From assembly GCA_000176735.1 (NCBI GenBank), contig ADBE01000060.1:16930-80929 (forward strand): a stretch of 64,000 nt of DNA. Direction: 5' to 3'. A model generated the notes under the pieces. It was not told the origin of the DNA. It did not search any database and saw nothing but the letters and a program-made list of their open reading frames with translations. Below, in pieces: positions 38,301 through 47,982 of this stretch. The DNA comes from Neisseria polysaccharea ATCC 43768. GTDB lineage: Bacteria; Pseudomonadota; Gammaproteobacteria; Burkholderiales; Neisseriaceae. The translations under genes were made by a program, and so were the position numbers. Every line of letters starts with the position of its first letter. The stretch's first letter is position 1.

Positions 38301-38597
38301 ATGGCGTTTTTCAATATCGGGCAAAACCGCCCGCTGCCGTTTTTTGCCAAAACCTCGCTTGCCGCCGCCGAAGCGTTTGCCCAAAAACAAGATTGGGAAG
38401 CCGCCCTGAAAAAAGCCCAAACCGCCTACCACGGCAACAAAGTCAGCAAAGGGCAGAAAGACTACACCGAAGTCGCCCTCGTGTTCGGCAACGCAAGCCA
38501 AAACCCGCTCGAACAGCCCCTGTTTGAAAATCTCGTCCGCCTGCTTGCCGACACGCTTGCCGCAGCGGAAAAAAAGGAAGAGACCGGAGAAGCATAA
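35388..38597 (+). CDS. recC: Exodeoxyribonuclease V gamma subunit
   Basis: Chi-recognition subunit of the RecBCD helicase-nuclease, which processes double-strand breaks and is needed for efficient natural transformation in Neisseria. The protein has 1069 residues, about the length of E. coli RecC. It begins MFYLYQSNRLETLAALFAHI and contains the family blocks VQSQGMRRYLNTCLARDLGV, VRFGLTEDDLP-type and RRDDDRYLFLEALISAREIL. Alone in this window; recB and recD are not present nearby. Confidence 0.93.
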   Translation: MFYLYQSNRLETLAALFAHIQKFKPLKSVLQPEQIIVQSQGMRRYLNTCLARDLGVAANLAFSLPAGLTWKLMKKLIPGIPELSPFAPEVMRWRLLDLFRSAEFQNGAEFEDVRRVLQNYLGSGESADYQLAGQLADIFDQYLVYRPQWIDAWQQGRILGLGDDEIWQSKLWRYLDDGRQSAPHRVALWEKLLAALDKDKLPERYFVFGISTMAPMYLQLLHKLSEHCDVFVFALNPSGMHWGNVIEAAQILKGGGDPDLTQTGHPLLASLGKQGRDFFDFLNEMEIEEETPVFEEGGRDTLLHALQTDIQNLKMPSETAGSVNTGDGSIRIVSAHSPLRELQILKDKLLKILHEHPDWQPHYIAVLTPNIESYTPFIEAVFGQAQPGAQALPYSVSDVKISRRQPLFHALSCLFDLLESRFEVDKVLVLLETAPVLRRFGLTEDDLPLLHDMVADLNVHWGLDGEMRGGTDQLFTWKQAVERMILGWMLPEGGNPMWQDVSAWYADVNQTVMFGRFAAFIESLTDIVRIWRQPATVGEWVARCRDLLEILFQTGADDQKAVQNLENEWVKWQEESTLAGFIGQLPQQTVIRHIRRFLDSESEAGFLRGGITFCSMVPMRSLPFKVICLLGLNDGDFPRNTKAAVFDLIAKHPAKGDRARRDDDRYLFLEALISAREILYLSYIGRDIRKDEELAPSSLLGELIDTVAAMTGTNSRQLAQNWIEQHPLQAFSRRYFQEGGRSDGIFGTRTDYAAALGQTPEPPQPFFDQSVENAEPVAEIGQDEFIRFWRNPVKVWLQQQLAWSEPHIGEAWEPAEPFEPQHADQIAETYIEARREGRDFAQTAARIVAESLLPSGELGRLWQQDFQTAAKQIDTAVLNSPKLPPLSYAIPSDGQILKGSLSNLYQCGQVFYAYGKPNAPQRVAFLLEHLIFCAVMPSEAETRQTFIVQSGETEILAEIAQDRALQLLSEWMAFFNIGQNRPLPFFAKTSLAAAEAFAQKQDWEAALKKAQTAYHGNKVSKGQKDYTEVALVFGNASQNPLEQPLFENLVRLLADTLAAAEKKEETGEA

Positions 38598-38611
38598 TAG
38601 GATAGAAAGAC

Positions 38612-38655
38612 AAATGCCGTCTGAAAACAGCAAAAAGGTTTTCAGACGGCATTTT
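38612..38655. terminator. DUS hairpin between recC and mtrR
   Basis: AAATGCCGTCTGAAAAC and its complement are separated by AGCAAAAAG; T residues follow on the plus side. It serves two convergent genes. Confidence 0.7.
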
Positions 38656-38668
38656 TACCAAGGCTTGA

Positions 38669-40787
<2,119 letters not shown>

Positions 40788-40798
40788 GGAAGGCATCG

Positions 40799-43700
40799 AT
40801 GGCTAAATTTTTTATCGACCGCCCCATTTTTGCGTGGGTTATTTCGATTTTCATCATTGCGGCGGGTATTTTCGGCATTAAAAGCCTGCCTGTTTCGCAA
40901 TATCCGTCTGTTGCCGCACCGAATATTACCCTGAGGGCTACTTATCCGGGTGCGTCCGCGCAGGTAATGGAAGACAGCGTGCTTTCCGTGATCGAACGCA
41001 ATATGAACGGCGTGGAAGGTTTGGACTATATGACTACTTCCGCCGATTCGAGCGGCAGCGGCAGCGTGAGCCTGACCTTTACGCCTGAAACCGACGAAGA
41101 TTTGGCTCAGGTGGAGGTGCAAAACAAGCTTTCCGAAGTATTGAGCATGTTGCCAGCAACCGTTCAACAGTACGGCGTTACCGTATCCAAAGCGCGTTCC
41201 AATTTCTTGATGATTGTGATGCTGTCGTCAGACGTACAGTCAACCGAGGAGATGAACGACTACGCACAGCGTAATATCGTTCCCGAACTGCAACGTATCG
41301 AAGGCGTGGGGCAGGTACGCCTGTTCGGCGCGCAACGCGCGATGCGGATTTGGGTCGATCCTAAGAAACTGCAGAACTACAATTTGTCGTTTGCCGATAT
41401 CGGCAGCGCGCTGTCGGCGCAGAATATCCAGATTTCCGCAGGTTCCATCGGTTCGCTTCCCGCCGTTCGCGGACAGACGGTTACGGCTACCGTAACGGCG
41501 CAAGGGCAGTTGAGTACGGCCGAAGAATTCGGCAACGTCATCCTCCGCGCCAATACTGATGGTTCTAATGTTTACCTGAAGGATGTGGCGAAAGTCGGAT
41601 TGGGTATGGAAGACTATTCTTCCTCAACCCGTCTGAACGGTGTAAATACCACCGGTATGGCGGTGATGCTGTCCAACAGCGGTAATGCGATGGCGACGGC
41701 AAAGGCGGTTAAAGAACGCATGGCGACGTTGGAAAAATACTTTCCTCAAGGTATGAGCTGGAAAACCCCTTACGATACTTCCAAATTCGTCGAAATTTCG
41801 ATTGAAAAAGTGATTCACACTTTAATCGAAGCGATGGTGCTGGTGTTTGTCGTAATGTACCTCTTCCTGCAAAACATCCGTTATACGCTGATTCCGACCA
41901 TCGTCGTACCGATTTCCCTGTTGGGCGGTTTCGCCTTCATCTCTTATATGGGGATGTCGATTAACGTACTGACCATGTTTGCGATGGTTTTGGTCATCGG
42001 CATCGTGGTCGATGATGCGATTGTGGTGGTTGAAAACGTCGAGCGCATTATGGCGGGTGAAGGCCTGCCGCCTAAGGCTGCAACCAAAAAAGCAATGGGT
42101 CAGATTTCCGGTGCGGTAATCGGTATTACTGCTGTTTTGATGTCTGTATTCGTTCCTCTGGCTATGTTCAGCGGGGCGACGGGCAATATTTATAAACAGT
42201 TCGCCCTGACGATGGCGGCATCGATAGCCTTCTCCGCCTTCCTTGCGCTGACACTCACACCTGCTTTGTGTGCCACGATGTTGAAGACCATCCCGAAAGG
42301 GCATCACGAAGAGAAAAAAGGTTTCTTCGGTTGGTTTAACAAAAAATTCGACAACTGGACACACGGCTACGAAGGCTGGGTTGCCAAAGTATTGCGCAAG
42401 ACTTTGCGCATGATGGTTGTTTACGTTGGTTTGGCGGTTGTCGGCGTATTCCTGTTTACGCGCCTGCCGACTTCTTTCTTGCCGACCGAAGACCAAGGCT
42501 TCGTCATGGTCAGCGTGCAACTGCCTGCGGGTGCGACCAAAGAGCGCACCGATGCGACTTTGGCGCAAGTAACACAGTTGGCAAAAAGCATTCCTGAAAT
42601 AGAAAACATCATTACCGTTTCCGGCTTCAGCTTTTCGGGCAGCGGTCAGAACATGGCGATGGGTTTTGCCATGCTCAAAGACTGGAACGAACGTACCGCC
42701 CCCGGCAGCGATGCTGTTGCGATTGCCGGCAAGCTGACGGGTATGATGATGGGGACGCTTAAAGACGGTTTCGGCATCGCCATTGTCCCGCCTCCGATTA
42801 TGGAGTTGGGCAACGGTTCCGGTTTGAGCATCAATCTGCAAGACCGCAACAATACCGGTCATGCCGCATTGCTGGCCAAACGCAACGAGTTGATTCAGAA
42901 AATGCGTACCAGCGGTTTGTTTAACCCCAGCACCGTCCGTGCCGGCGGTTTGGAAGATGCGCCGCAGTTGAAAATCGACATTAACCGTTCGGCGGCTTCG
43001 GCACAAGGTATTTCTTTTGCCAGCATCCGTACCGCACTGGCAAATGCGCTGGGTTCGTCTTACGTCAATGACTTCCCGAACCAAGGCCGTTTGCAACGCG
43101 TGATGGTTCAGGCGGATGCTTCGGCACGTATGCAGCCTGCCGACATCTTGAATCTGACTGTGCCGAACAGCTCGGGCATTGCCGTTCCGCTTTCTTCGAT
43201 TGCCACCGTTTCGTGGCAGATGGGTACGGAACAGAGCGTCCGTTTCAACGGCTATCCCGCTATGGAACTGTCCGGTTCGCCCGCAACAGGTGTTTCCACC
43301 GGTCAGGCCATGGAGGCAGTTCAAAAAATGGTTGACGAATTGGGCGGCGGTTACAGTCTGGAGTGGGGCGGACAGTCGCGCGAAGAGGCAAAAGGCGGTT
43401 CGCAAACCATTGCTCTTTACGCGCTTGCCGCCGTTGCAGTCTTCTTGGTGCTTGCCGCACTTTATGAAAGCTGGTCTATCCCGCTGGCCGTTCTGCTTGT
43501 GATGCCTTTAGGTTTGGCAGGGGCGGCGGCAGGTGTAACCGGGCGCAACCTGACCGAGCTGATGTTGGGCGGTATTCCTGCATTTGCCAACGACATTTAC
43601 TTTCAAGTCGGTTTCGTTACCGTGATGGGTTTGAGTGCGAAAAACGCGATTTTGATTATCGAATTTGCCAAAGATCTTCAAGCGCAAGGGAAAAGCGCGG

Positions 43701-44002
43701 TTGAAGCCGCTTTGGAAGCGGCCCGCCTGCGTTTCCGTCCGATTATCATGACCTCGTTTGCCTTTATTTTGGGCGTGGTTCCCCTGTATATTGCCGGCGG
43801 TGCAAGTTCTGCCAGCCAGCGCGCCATCGGTACGACCGTATTCTGGGGGATGTTGGTCGGCACGCTTTTATCCGTATTCTTGGTTCCGCTTTTCTATGTA
43901 GTGGTGCGCAAATTCTTCAAAGAAACTGCACACGAGCATGAAATGGCGGTCAGACATGCATCAGAAGCGGGTATAACCGGTTCGGACGATAAACAATATT
44001 AA
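40799..44002 (+). CDS. mtrD: RND multidrug efflux transporter
   Basis: Proton-driven inner membrane pump of the AcrB type, 1067 residues, as expected for MtrD. Twelve membrane helices; the first begins MAKFFIDRPIFAWVISIFII. The proton-relay Asp pair is seen in GIVVDDAIVVVENVERI, and the second half repeats the fold with AKNAILIIEFAKD. The large periplasmic loops lie at about 40-335 and 565-870. Central gene of mtrCDE. Confidence 0.98.
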   Translation: MAKFFIDRPIFAWVISIFIIAAGIFGIKSLPVSQYPSVAAPNITLRATYPGASAQVMEDSVLSVIERNMNGVEGLDYMTTSADSSGSGSVSLTFTPETDEDLAQVEVQNKLSEVLSMLPATVQQYGVTVSKARSNFLMIVMLSSDVQSTEEMNDYAQRNIVPELQRIEGVGQVRLFGAQRAMRIWVDPKKLQNYNLSFADIGSALSAQNIQISAGSIGSLPAVRGQTVTATVTAQGQLSTAEEFGNVILRANTDGSNVYLKDVAKVGLGMEDYSSSTRLNGVNTTGMAVMLSNSGNAMATAKAVKERMATLEKYFPQGMSWKTPYDTSKFVEISIEKVIHTLIEAMVLVFVVMYLFLQNIRYTLIPTIVVPISLLGGFAFISYMGMSINVLTMFAMVLVIGIVVDDAIVVVENVERIMAGEGLPPKAATKKAMGQISGAVIGITAVLMSVFVPLAMFSGATGNIYKQFALTMAASIAFSAFLALTLTPALCATMLKTIPKGHHEEKKGFFGWFNKKFDNWTHGYEGWVAKVLRKTLRMMVVYVGLAVVGVFLFTRLPTSFLPTEDQGFVMVSVQLPAGATKERTDATLAQVTQLAKSIPEIENIITVSGFSFSGSGQNMAMGFAMLKDWNERTAPGSDAVAIAGKLTGMMMGTLKDGFGIAIVPPPIMELGNGSGLSINLQDRNNTGHAALLAKRNELIQKMRTSGLFNPSTVRAGGLEDAPQLKIDINRSAASAQGISFASIRTALANALGSSYVNDFPNQGRLQRVMVQADASARMQPADILNLTVPNSSGIAVPLSSIATVSWQMGTEQSVRFNGYPAMELSGSPATGVSTGQAMEAVQKMVDELGGGYSLEWGGQSREEAKGGSQTIALYALAAVAVFLVLAALYESWSIPLAVLLVMPLGLAGAAAGVTGRNLTELMLGGIPAFANDIYFQVGFVTVMGLSAKNAILIIEFAKDLQAQGKSAVEAALEAARLRFRPIIMTSFAFILGVVPLYIAGGASSASQRAIGTTVFWGMLVGTLLSVFLVPLFYVVVRKFFKETAHEHEMAVRHASEAGITGSDDKQY

Positions 44003-44007
44003 GCAAA

Positions 44008-44042
44008 ATGCCGTCTGAAAACCGCCGGTTTTCAGACGGCAT
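44008..44042 (+). terminator. DUS hairpin between mtrD and mtrE
   Basis: ATGCCGTCTGAAAACC and its exact complement form a 16-base stem with a 3-base loop. No T run follows and mtrE begins 13 bases later, so it probably reduces rather than ends transcription. Confidence 0.5.
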
Positions 44043-44054
44043 CGGGACTTTTTT

Positions 44055-45458
44055 ATGAATACTACATTGAAAACTACCTTGACTTCTGTTGCAGCAGCCT
44101 TTGCATTGTCTGCCTGCACCATGATTCCCCAATACGAGCAGCCCAAAGTCGAAGTTGCGGAAACGTTTAAAAACGATACTGCCGACAGTGGCATCCGTGC
44201 GGTCGATTTAGGTTGGCATGACTATTTTGCCGACCCGCGCCTGCAAAAGCTGATCGACATCGCACTCGAACGCAATACCAGTTTGCGTACAGCCGTATTG
44301 AACAGCGAAATCTACCGCAAACAATACATGATTGAACGCAACAACCTTCTGCCCACGCTTGCCGCCAATGCGAACGGCTCGCGTCAAGGCAGCTTGGACG
44401 GTGGAAATGTTAGCAGTAGCTACAATGTCGGACTGGGTGCGGCATCCTACGAACTCGACCTGTTCGGACGCGTCCGCAGCAGCAGCGAAGCAGCACTGCA
44501 AGGCTATTTTGCAAGTGTCGCCAACCGTGATGCGGCACATTTGAGCCTGATTGCCACCGTTGCCAAAGCCTATTTCAACGAGCGTTATGCCGAAGAAGCG
44601 ATGTCCTTGGCGCAGCGCGTCTTGAAAACGCGCGAGGAAACCTACAAGCTGTCCGAATTGCGTTACAAGGCAGGCGTGATTTCCGCCGTCGCCCTGCGCC
44701 AGCAGGAAGCCCTAATCGAATCCGCCAAAGCCGATTATGCCCATGCCGCGCGTAGCCGCGAACAGGCGCGCAATGCCTTGGCAACCTTGATTAACCAACC
44801 GATACCTGACGACCTGCCCGCCGGTTTGCCGTTGGACAAGCAGTTTTTTGTTGAGAAGCTGCCGGCCGGTTTGAGTTCCGAAGTATTGCTCGACCGTCCC
44901 GACATCCGTGCCGCCGAACACGCGCTCAAACAGGCGAACGCCAATATCGGTGCGGCACGCGCCGCCTTTTTCCCATCCATCCGCCTGACCGGAAGCGTTG
45001 GTACGGGTTCTGCCGAATTGGGTGGGTTGTTCAAAAGCGGCACGGGCGTTTGGTCGTTCGCGCCGTCTATTACCCTGCCGATTTTTACCTGGGGTACGAA
45101 CAAAGCCAACCTTGATATAGCCAAGCTGCGCCAACAGGCACAAATCGTTGCCTATGAAGCCGCCGTCCAATCCGCATTTCAAGATGTGGCAAACGCATTG
45201 ACCGCGCGCGAGCAGCTGGATAAAGCCTATGCCGCTTTAAGCAAACAAAGCCGTGCCTATAAGGAAGCGTTGCGTCTGGTCGGCCTGCGTTACAAACACG
45301 GCGTATCCGGCGCGCTCGACTTGCTCGATGCGGAACGCAGCAGCTATTCGGCGGAGGGTGCGGCTTTGTCGGCACAACTGACCCGCGCCGAAAACCTTGC
45401 CGATTTGTACAAGGCACTCGGCGGCGGATTGAAACGGGATACCCAAACCGGTAAATAA
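44055..45458 (+). CDS. mtrE: Outer membrane efflux channel
   Basis: TolC-like outer membrane exit duct of the Mtr pump, 467 residues. A lipoprotein signal (ALSACTMIP) is followed by the repeated OEP domain of long helices and beta segments, including YELDLFGRVRSSSEAALQG and the second copy LLDRPDIRAAEHALKQANAN. Third gene of mtrCDE, after the hairpin that follows mtrD. Confidence 0.97.
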   Translation: MNTTLKTTLTSVAAAFALSACTMIPQYEQPKVEVAETFKNDTADSGIRAVDLGWHDYFADPRLQKLIDIALERNTSLRTAVLNSEIYRKQYMIERNNLLPTLAANANGSRQGSLDGGNVSSSYNVGLGAASYELDLFGRVRSSSEAALQGYFASVANRDAAHLSLIATVAKAYFNERYAEEAMSLAQRVLKTREETYKLSELRYKAGVISAVALRQQEALIESAKADYAHAARSREQARNALATLINQPIPDDLPAGLPLDKQFFVEKLPAGLSSEVLLDRPDIRAAEHALKQANANIGAARAAFFPSIRLTGSVGTGSAELGGLFKSGTGVWSFAPSITLPIFTWGTNKANLDIAKLRQQAQIVAYEAAVQSAFQDVANALTAREQLDKAYAALSKQSRAYKEALRLVGLRYKHGVSGALDLLDAERSSYSAEGAALSAQLTRAENLADLYKALGGGLKRDTQTGK

Positions 45459-45472
45459 CCGCCCGGACAATC

Positions 45473-45515
45473 AAATGCCGTCTGAAACGATAAGGTTTCA
45501 GACGGCATTTCTTTC
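45473..45515. terminator. DUS hairpin between mtrE and the siderophore receptor gene
   Basis: AAATGCCGTCTGAAAC and its exact complement form a 16-base stem with a 6-base loop; CTTTCTTT follows. Confidence 0.7.
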
Positions 45516-45569
45516 TTTAAAACGGTTTCCGGTGCCAGCCTGCCTTTCGAGAAGGCAGGGCGTATCCGT

Positions 45570-47729
45570 TTAGAAGGTATGTTTGACGGTTGCGGTCAGG
45601 CTGCGCGGCGTGCCGTAAACGTGAATGTCGGGCATCGTGCGGTAGCGTTTGTTGAACACGTTTTCAAAGTCCAAACCGATGCGGGTGGATTTGCCGATTT
45701 TGTAATGCGCGGTCAAGTCCAGCGTGGCGTATGGGCGTTGGGTTAATGCGGCCGCAGCGGCAGGGTTGATATTTTCCGGGTATTCGTCCAGCGTGTGGCT
45801 GCGGCTTTGCCAGTTGACGTTTGCGCCCAGATTCAAACGGTCGGTAACGTCATACGCGGTAAAGAGTTTGAACAAATGAACCGGATAAGACGGATGCAGT
45901 TGGACACCTTCGCTGTCTTTAATTTTGGAACGTGCATAAGACGCATTCAGCAGCCATTTGTCGCTCAGGCGGCCGCCGATAGAGAGTTCCACGCCTTTTG
46001 TTGTAGTGTTGTCGGCTGCACGGTAGTATTTGTCCTTACCATTCGCGAATTTGCCTGCAACCACGCCCAAATGGTCGCGTTTGTTCATAAAGGCGGATGC
46101 GGAAGCGTTCAAACGGCCTTCAAACCACGAGGCTTTTAAGCCGAGTTCATATGTTTTGCCGCGTTGCGGTTCGAGCGCCACGCCGTCTTTGGTCAGGTAA
46201 CGCACTTGCGGACGGAAGATGGTGGTGTAGGACGCATAGGCAGTCAGGTTGTCGTCTAGATCATAAGTTACACCCAAATAAGGAATGAAAACGTTTTGTT
46301 TGTGGCTGCTGTAAGCGAATTTGTTGCGCTCAGTGCTGTAACGGTATCGCCAACTCACAAAACGGCTGCCGCCTATCAATGCCAGCCTGTCGGTCAGTTT
46401 GAAACGGGTCGAACCGTAAACAGAGAGGTTTTTCATATCGGTAAAACCGTCGGGATAATACTGCATATCGGGTTTGGCAATGTTGCCGTCAAATTGGCGC
46501 AAATCAGGAATATTCGATTCGCCGTCCTGATAGGACAGGTTTTCTCGGTTGCCCTGATAGCTGATGCCTGCATTAAATTCATGCGAACGGCCCAACGCCG
46601 GATAATCGCCGTCCAAAGTCAGGGAGAAATCTTGGTCGCGGTATTTGCTGCGGTCGCGGTCTGAAGTGAAAAGCGCGGAGTAGTCGGTATTGATTTCGAA
46701 TGTACCGGCGATGCCTGAAACGATGTCGCTTTTACCTGTTAGATAGCTGTAATTGCCTGTCAGTTTCCAGCCGTTGTCAAACTCATGGCTGAGGGAAGTG
46801 AACACTTCGGCACTGGTGTCTTTGCCGTAAGCCCATTTTGCCGAGGAATTGCTGCGCGGCGAAGCCTCAAACGGTATGAAACCGTCTGTCTTATTGCCTG
46901 CTGCCGTCAGGTAGCTGAAACGCGAGCTGCCCTTATTGCGGAAACGGTGTATTTCCGTACCGATATTCCACTGAGTCTGAGGGGCAATGTCGTAGGAGAG
47001 AATGCCGTAGAACGTATGATTGTGGCGCGAAGTGTTCGGCAGGTAATCGCCGCCGTGGTCGCTGACCAAAATAGTGCGGCCGCGCAAGGTATTGTCTGCA
47101 TTCAAAGGCTGATTGGCATCAAGGACGAAGCGGTAGTGCTTCCACGAACCGACACCGGCTTCTACGCTGACGGCAGGTTTGGCAGTCGGTTTTTTGCGTT
47201 CCAAAGCAACCGTACCACCCGGCTCGCCCATGCCGCCGTTGGACAAACCGCTTGCGCCGCGCACGACGACGACTTGGTCATACAATTCGCTGTCCAGATT
47301 GTTGGTGCCGCGGCGGATGGCTTTGTAGTCGTAAAGGAATTTGGGCGCGCCGTCTACGGAAATGCTGTCAATCGCCTGACTGCGCGAAATAAATTGGCTG
47401 TGGCCGGATACGTTGTTGCCCATTTTGCTGTGGAACACGCCCGGTGTTTGTTTCAATACGTCCTGCAGGCTGTCCAAGCCTTGGTCTTCGATTTGTTTTG
47501 CCGTTACGACAGACAGGGATTGCGGTGTTTCACGCTGGGTCAGCTTGATGCCTGTGGCGGCGGAAGAAGCGGGGATGGTGTAGTTGGAAGCCGTTTGTTT
47601 GCCCAGTTCTTTGACGTGTATTTCCGGAAGGGCGGCAATATCTGCGGCGGAGACGTGCGCGGCGCATAACAGCATGAGTGCGGATGATATGGCAAGCGCA
47701 GTGCGTGAAGGGTGGGGGGGGGTATGCAT
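45570..47729 (-). CDS. TonB-dependent siderophore-type receptor, phase-variable
   Basis: Outer membrane receptor of 719 residues. The signal peptide ends near AAHVSA, and the mature start ADIAALPEIHVKEL contains a TonB-box-like segment. The plug has TPQSLSVVTAKQIEDQGLDS and VVVRGASGLSNGGMGEPGG, typical of the FhuE/FpvA-type ferric siderophore receptors. The barrel ends with VKHTF (terminal Phe). Codons 3-5 lie in a run of nine C on the coding strand (47714-47722); a gain or loss of one base would stop translation early, so expression should switch by slippage. Here the frame is on. The ligand is unknown; Neisseria do not make siderophores, so it would use foreign ones. Confidence 0.9.
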   Translation of the reverse strand: MHTPPHPSRTALAISSALMLLCAAHVSAADIAALPEIHVKELGKQTASNYTIPASSAATGIKLTQRETPQSLSVVTAKQIEDQGLDSLQDVLKQTPGVFHSKMGNNVSGHSQFISRSQAIDSISVDGAPKFLYDYKAIRRGTNNLDSELYDQVVVVRGASGLSNGGMGEPGGTVALERKKPTAKPAVSVEAGVGSWKHYRFVLDANQPLNADNTLRGRTILVSDHGGDYLPNTSRHNHTFYGILSYDIAPQTQWNIGTEIHRFRNKGSSRFSYLTAAGNKTDGFIPFEASPRSNSSAKWAYGKDTSAEVFTSLSHEFDNGWKLTGNYSYLTGKSDIVSGIAGTFEINTDYSALFTSDRDRSKYRDQDFSLTLDGDYPALGRSHEFNAGISYQGNRENLSYQDGESNIPDLRQFDGNIAKPDMQYYPDGFTDMKNLSVYGSTRFKLTDRLALIGGSRFVSWRYRYSTERNKFAYSSHKQNVFIPYLGVTYDLDDNLTAYASYTTIFRPQVRYLTKDGVALEPQRGKTYELGLKASWFEGRLNASASAFMNKRDHLGVVAGKFANGKDKYYRAADNTTTKGVELSIGGRLSDKWLLNASYARSKIKDSEGVQLHPSYPVHLFKLFTAYDVTDRLNLGANVNWQSRSHTLDEYPENINPAAAAALTQRPYATLDLTAHYKIGKSTRIGLDFENVFNKRYRTMPDIHVYGTPRSLTATVKHTF
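47714..47722 (-). repeat. C9 homopolymer tract (phase-variation switch)
   Basis: Nine C on the coding strand begin five bases after the ATG of the siderophore-type receptor. Tracts of this length are unstable in Neisseria. Nine gives the full-length frame. Confidence 0.85.
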
Positions 47730-47930
47730 GATTTTTCCTTTTGGTAGTTTAGCGGCGGGATTTTAGCAAAATGTTGTAATTATACTAGTTAGTGTAAATA
47801 TTATTTAGGATTAGTTTGACTGTTATCAAAATATATATAGTTATCTAGTTATAAGTATTTATATTAACTCATTATAGGAGGGGCAAAAGGAAATGCTAGC
47901 GTGCTGTCGGATTGTTGCACCTTACAAAAA

Positions 47931-47967
47931 AATGCCGTCTGAAACGGACTCCGTTTCAGACGGCATT
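47931..47967 (-). terminator. DUS hairpin after the copper-type receptor gene
   Basis: AATGCCGTCTGAAACGG and its exact complement form a 17-base stem with a 3-base loop, 15 bases past the receptor stop. T residues follow on the minus strand (A run 47925-47932). Confidence 0.8.
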
Positions 47968-47982
47968 TTAAAATGCAAGCGT

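Noticed and set aside
41822..43405. 527-codon minus-strand frame opposite mtrD
   Set aside because: Antisense shadow of mtrD with no recognisable domain.
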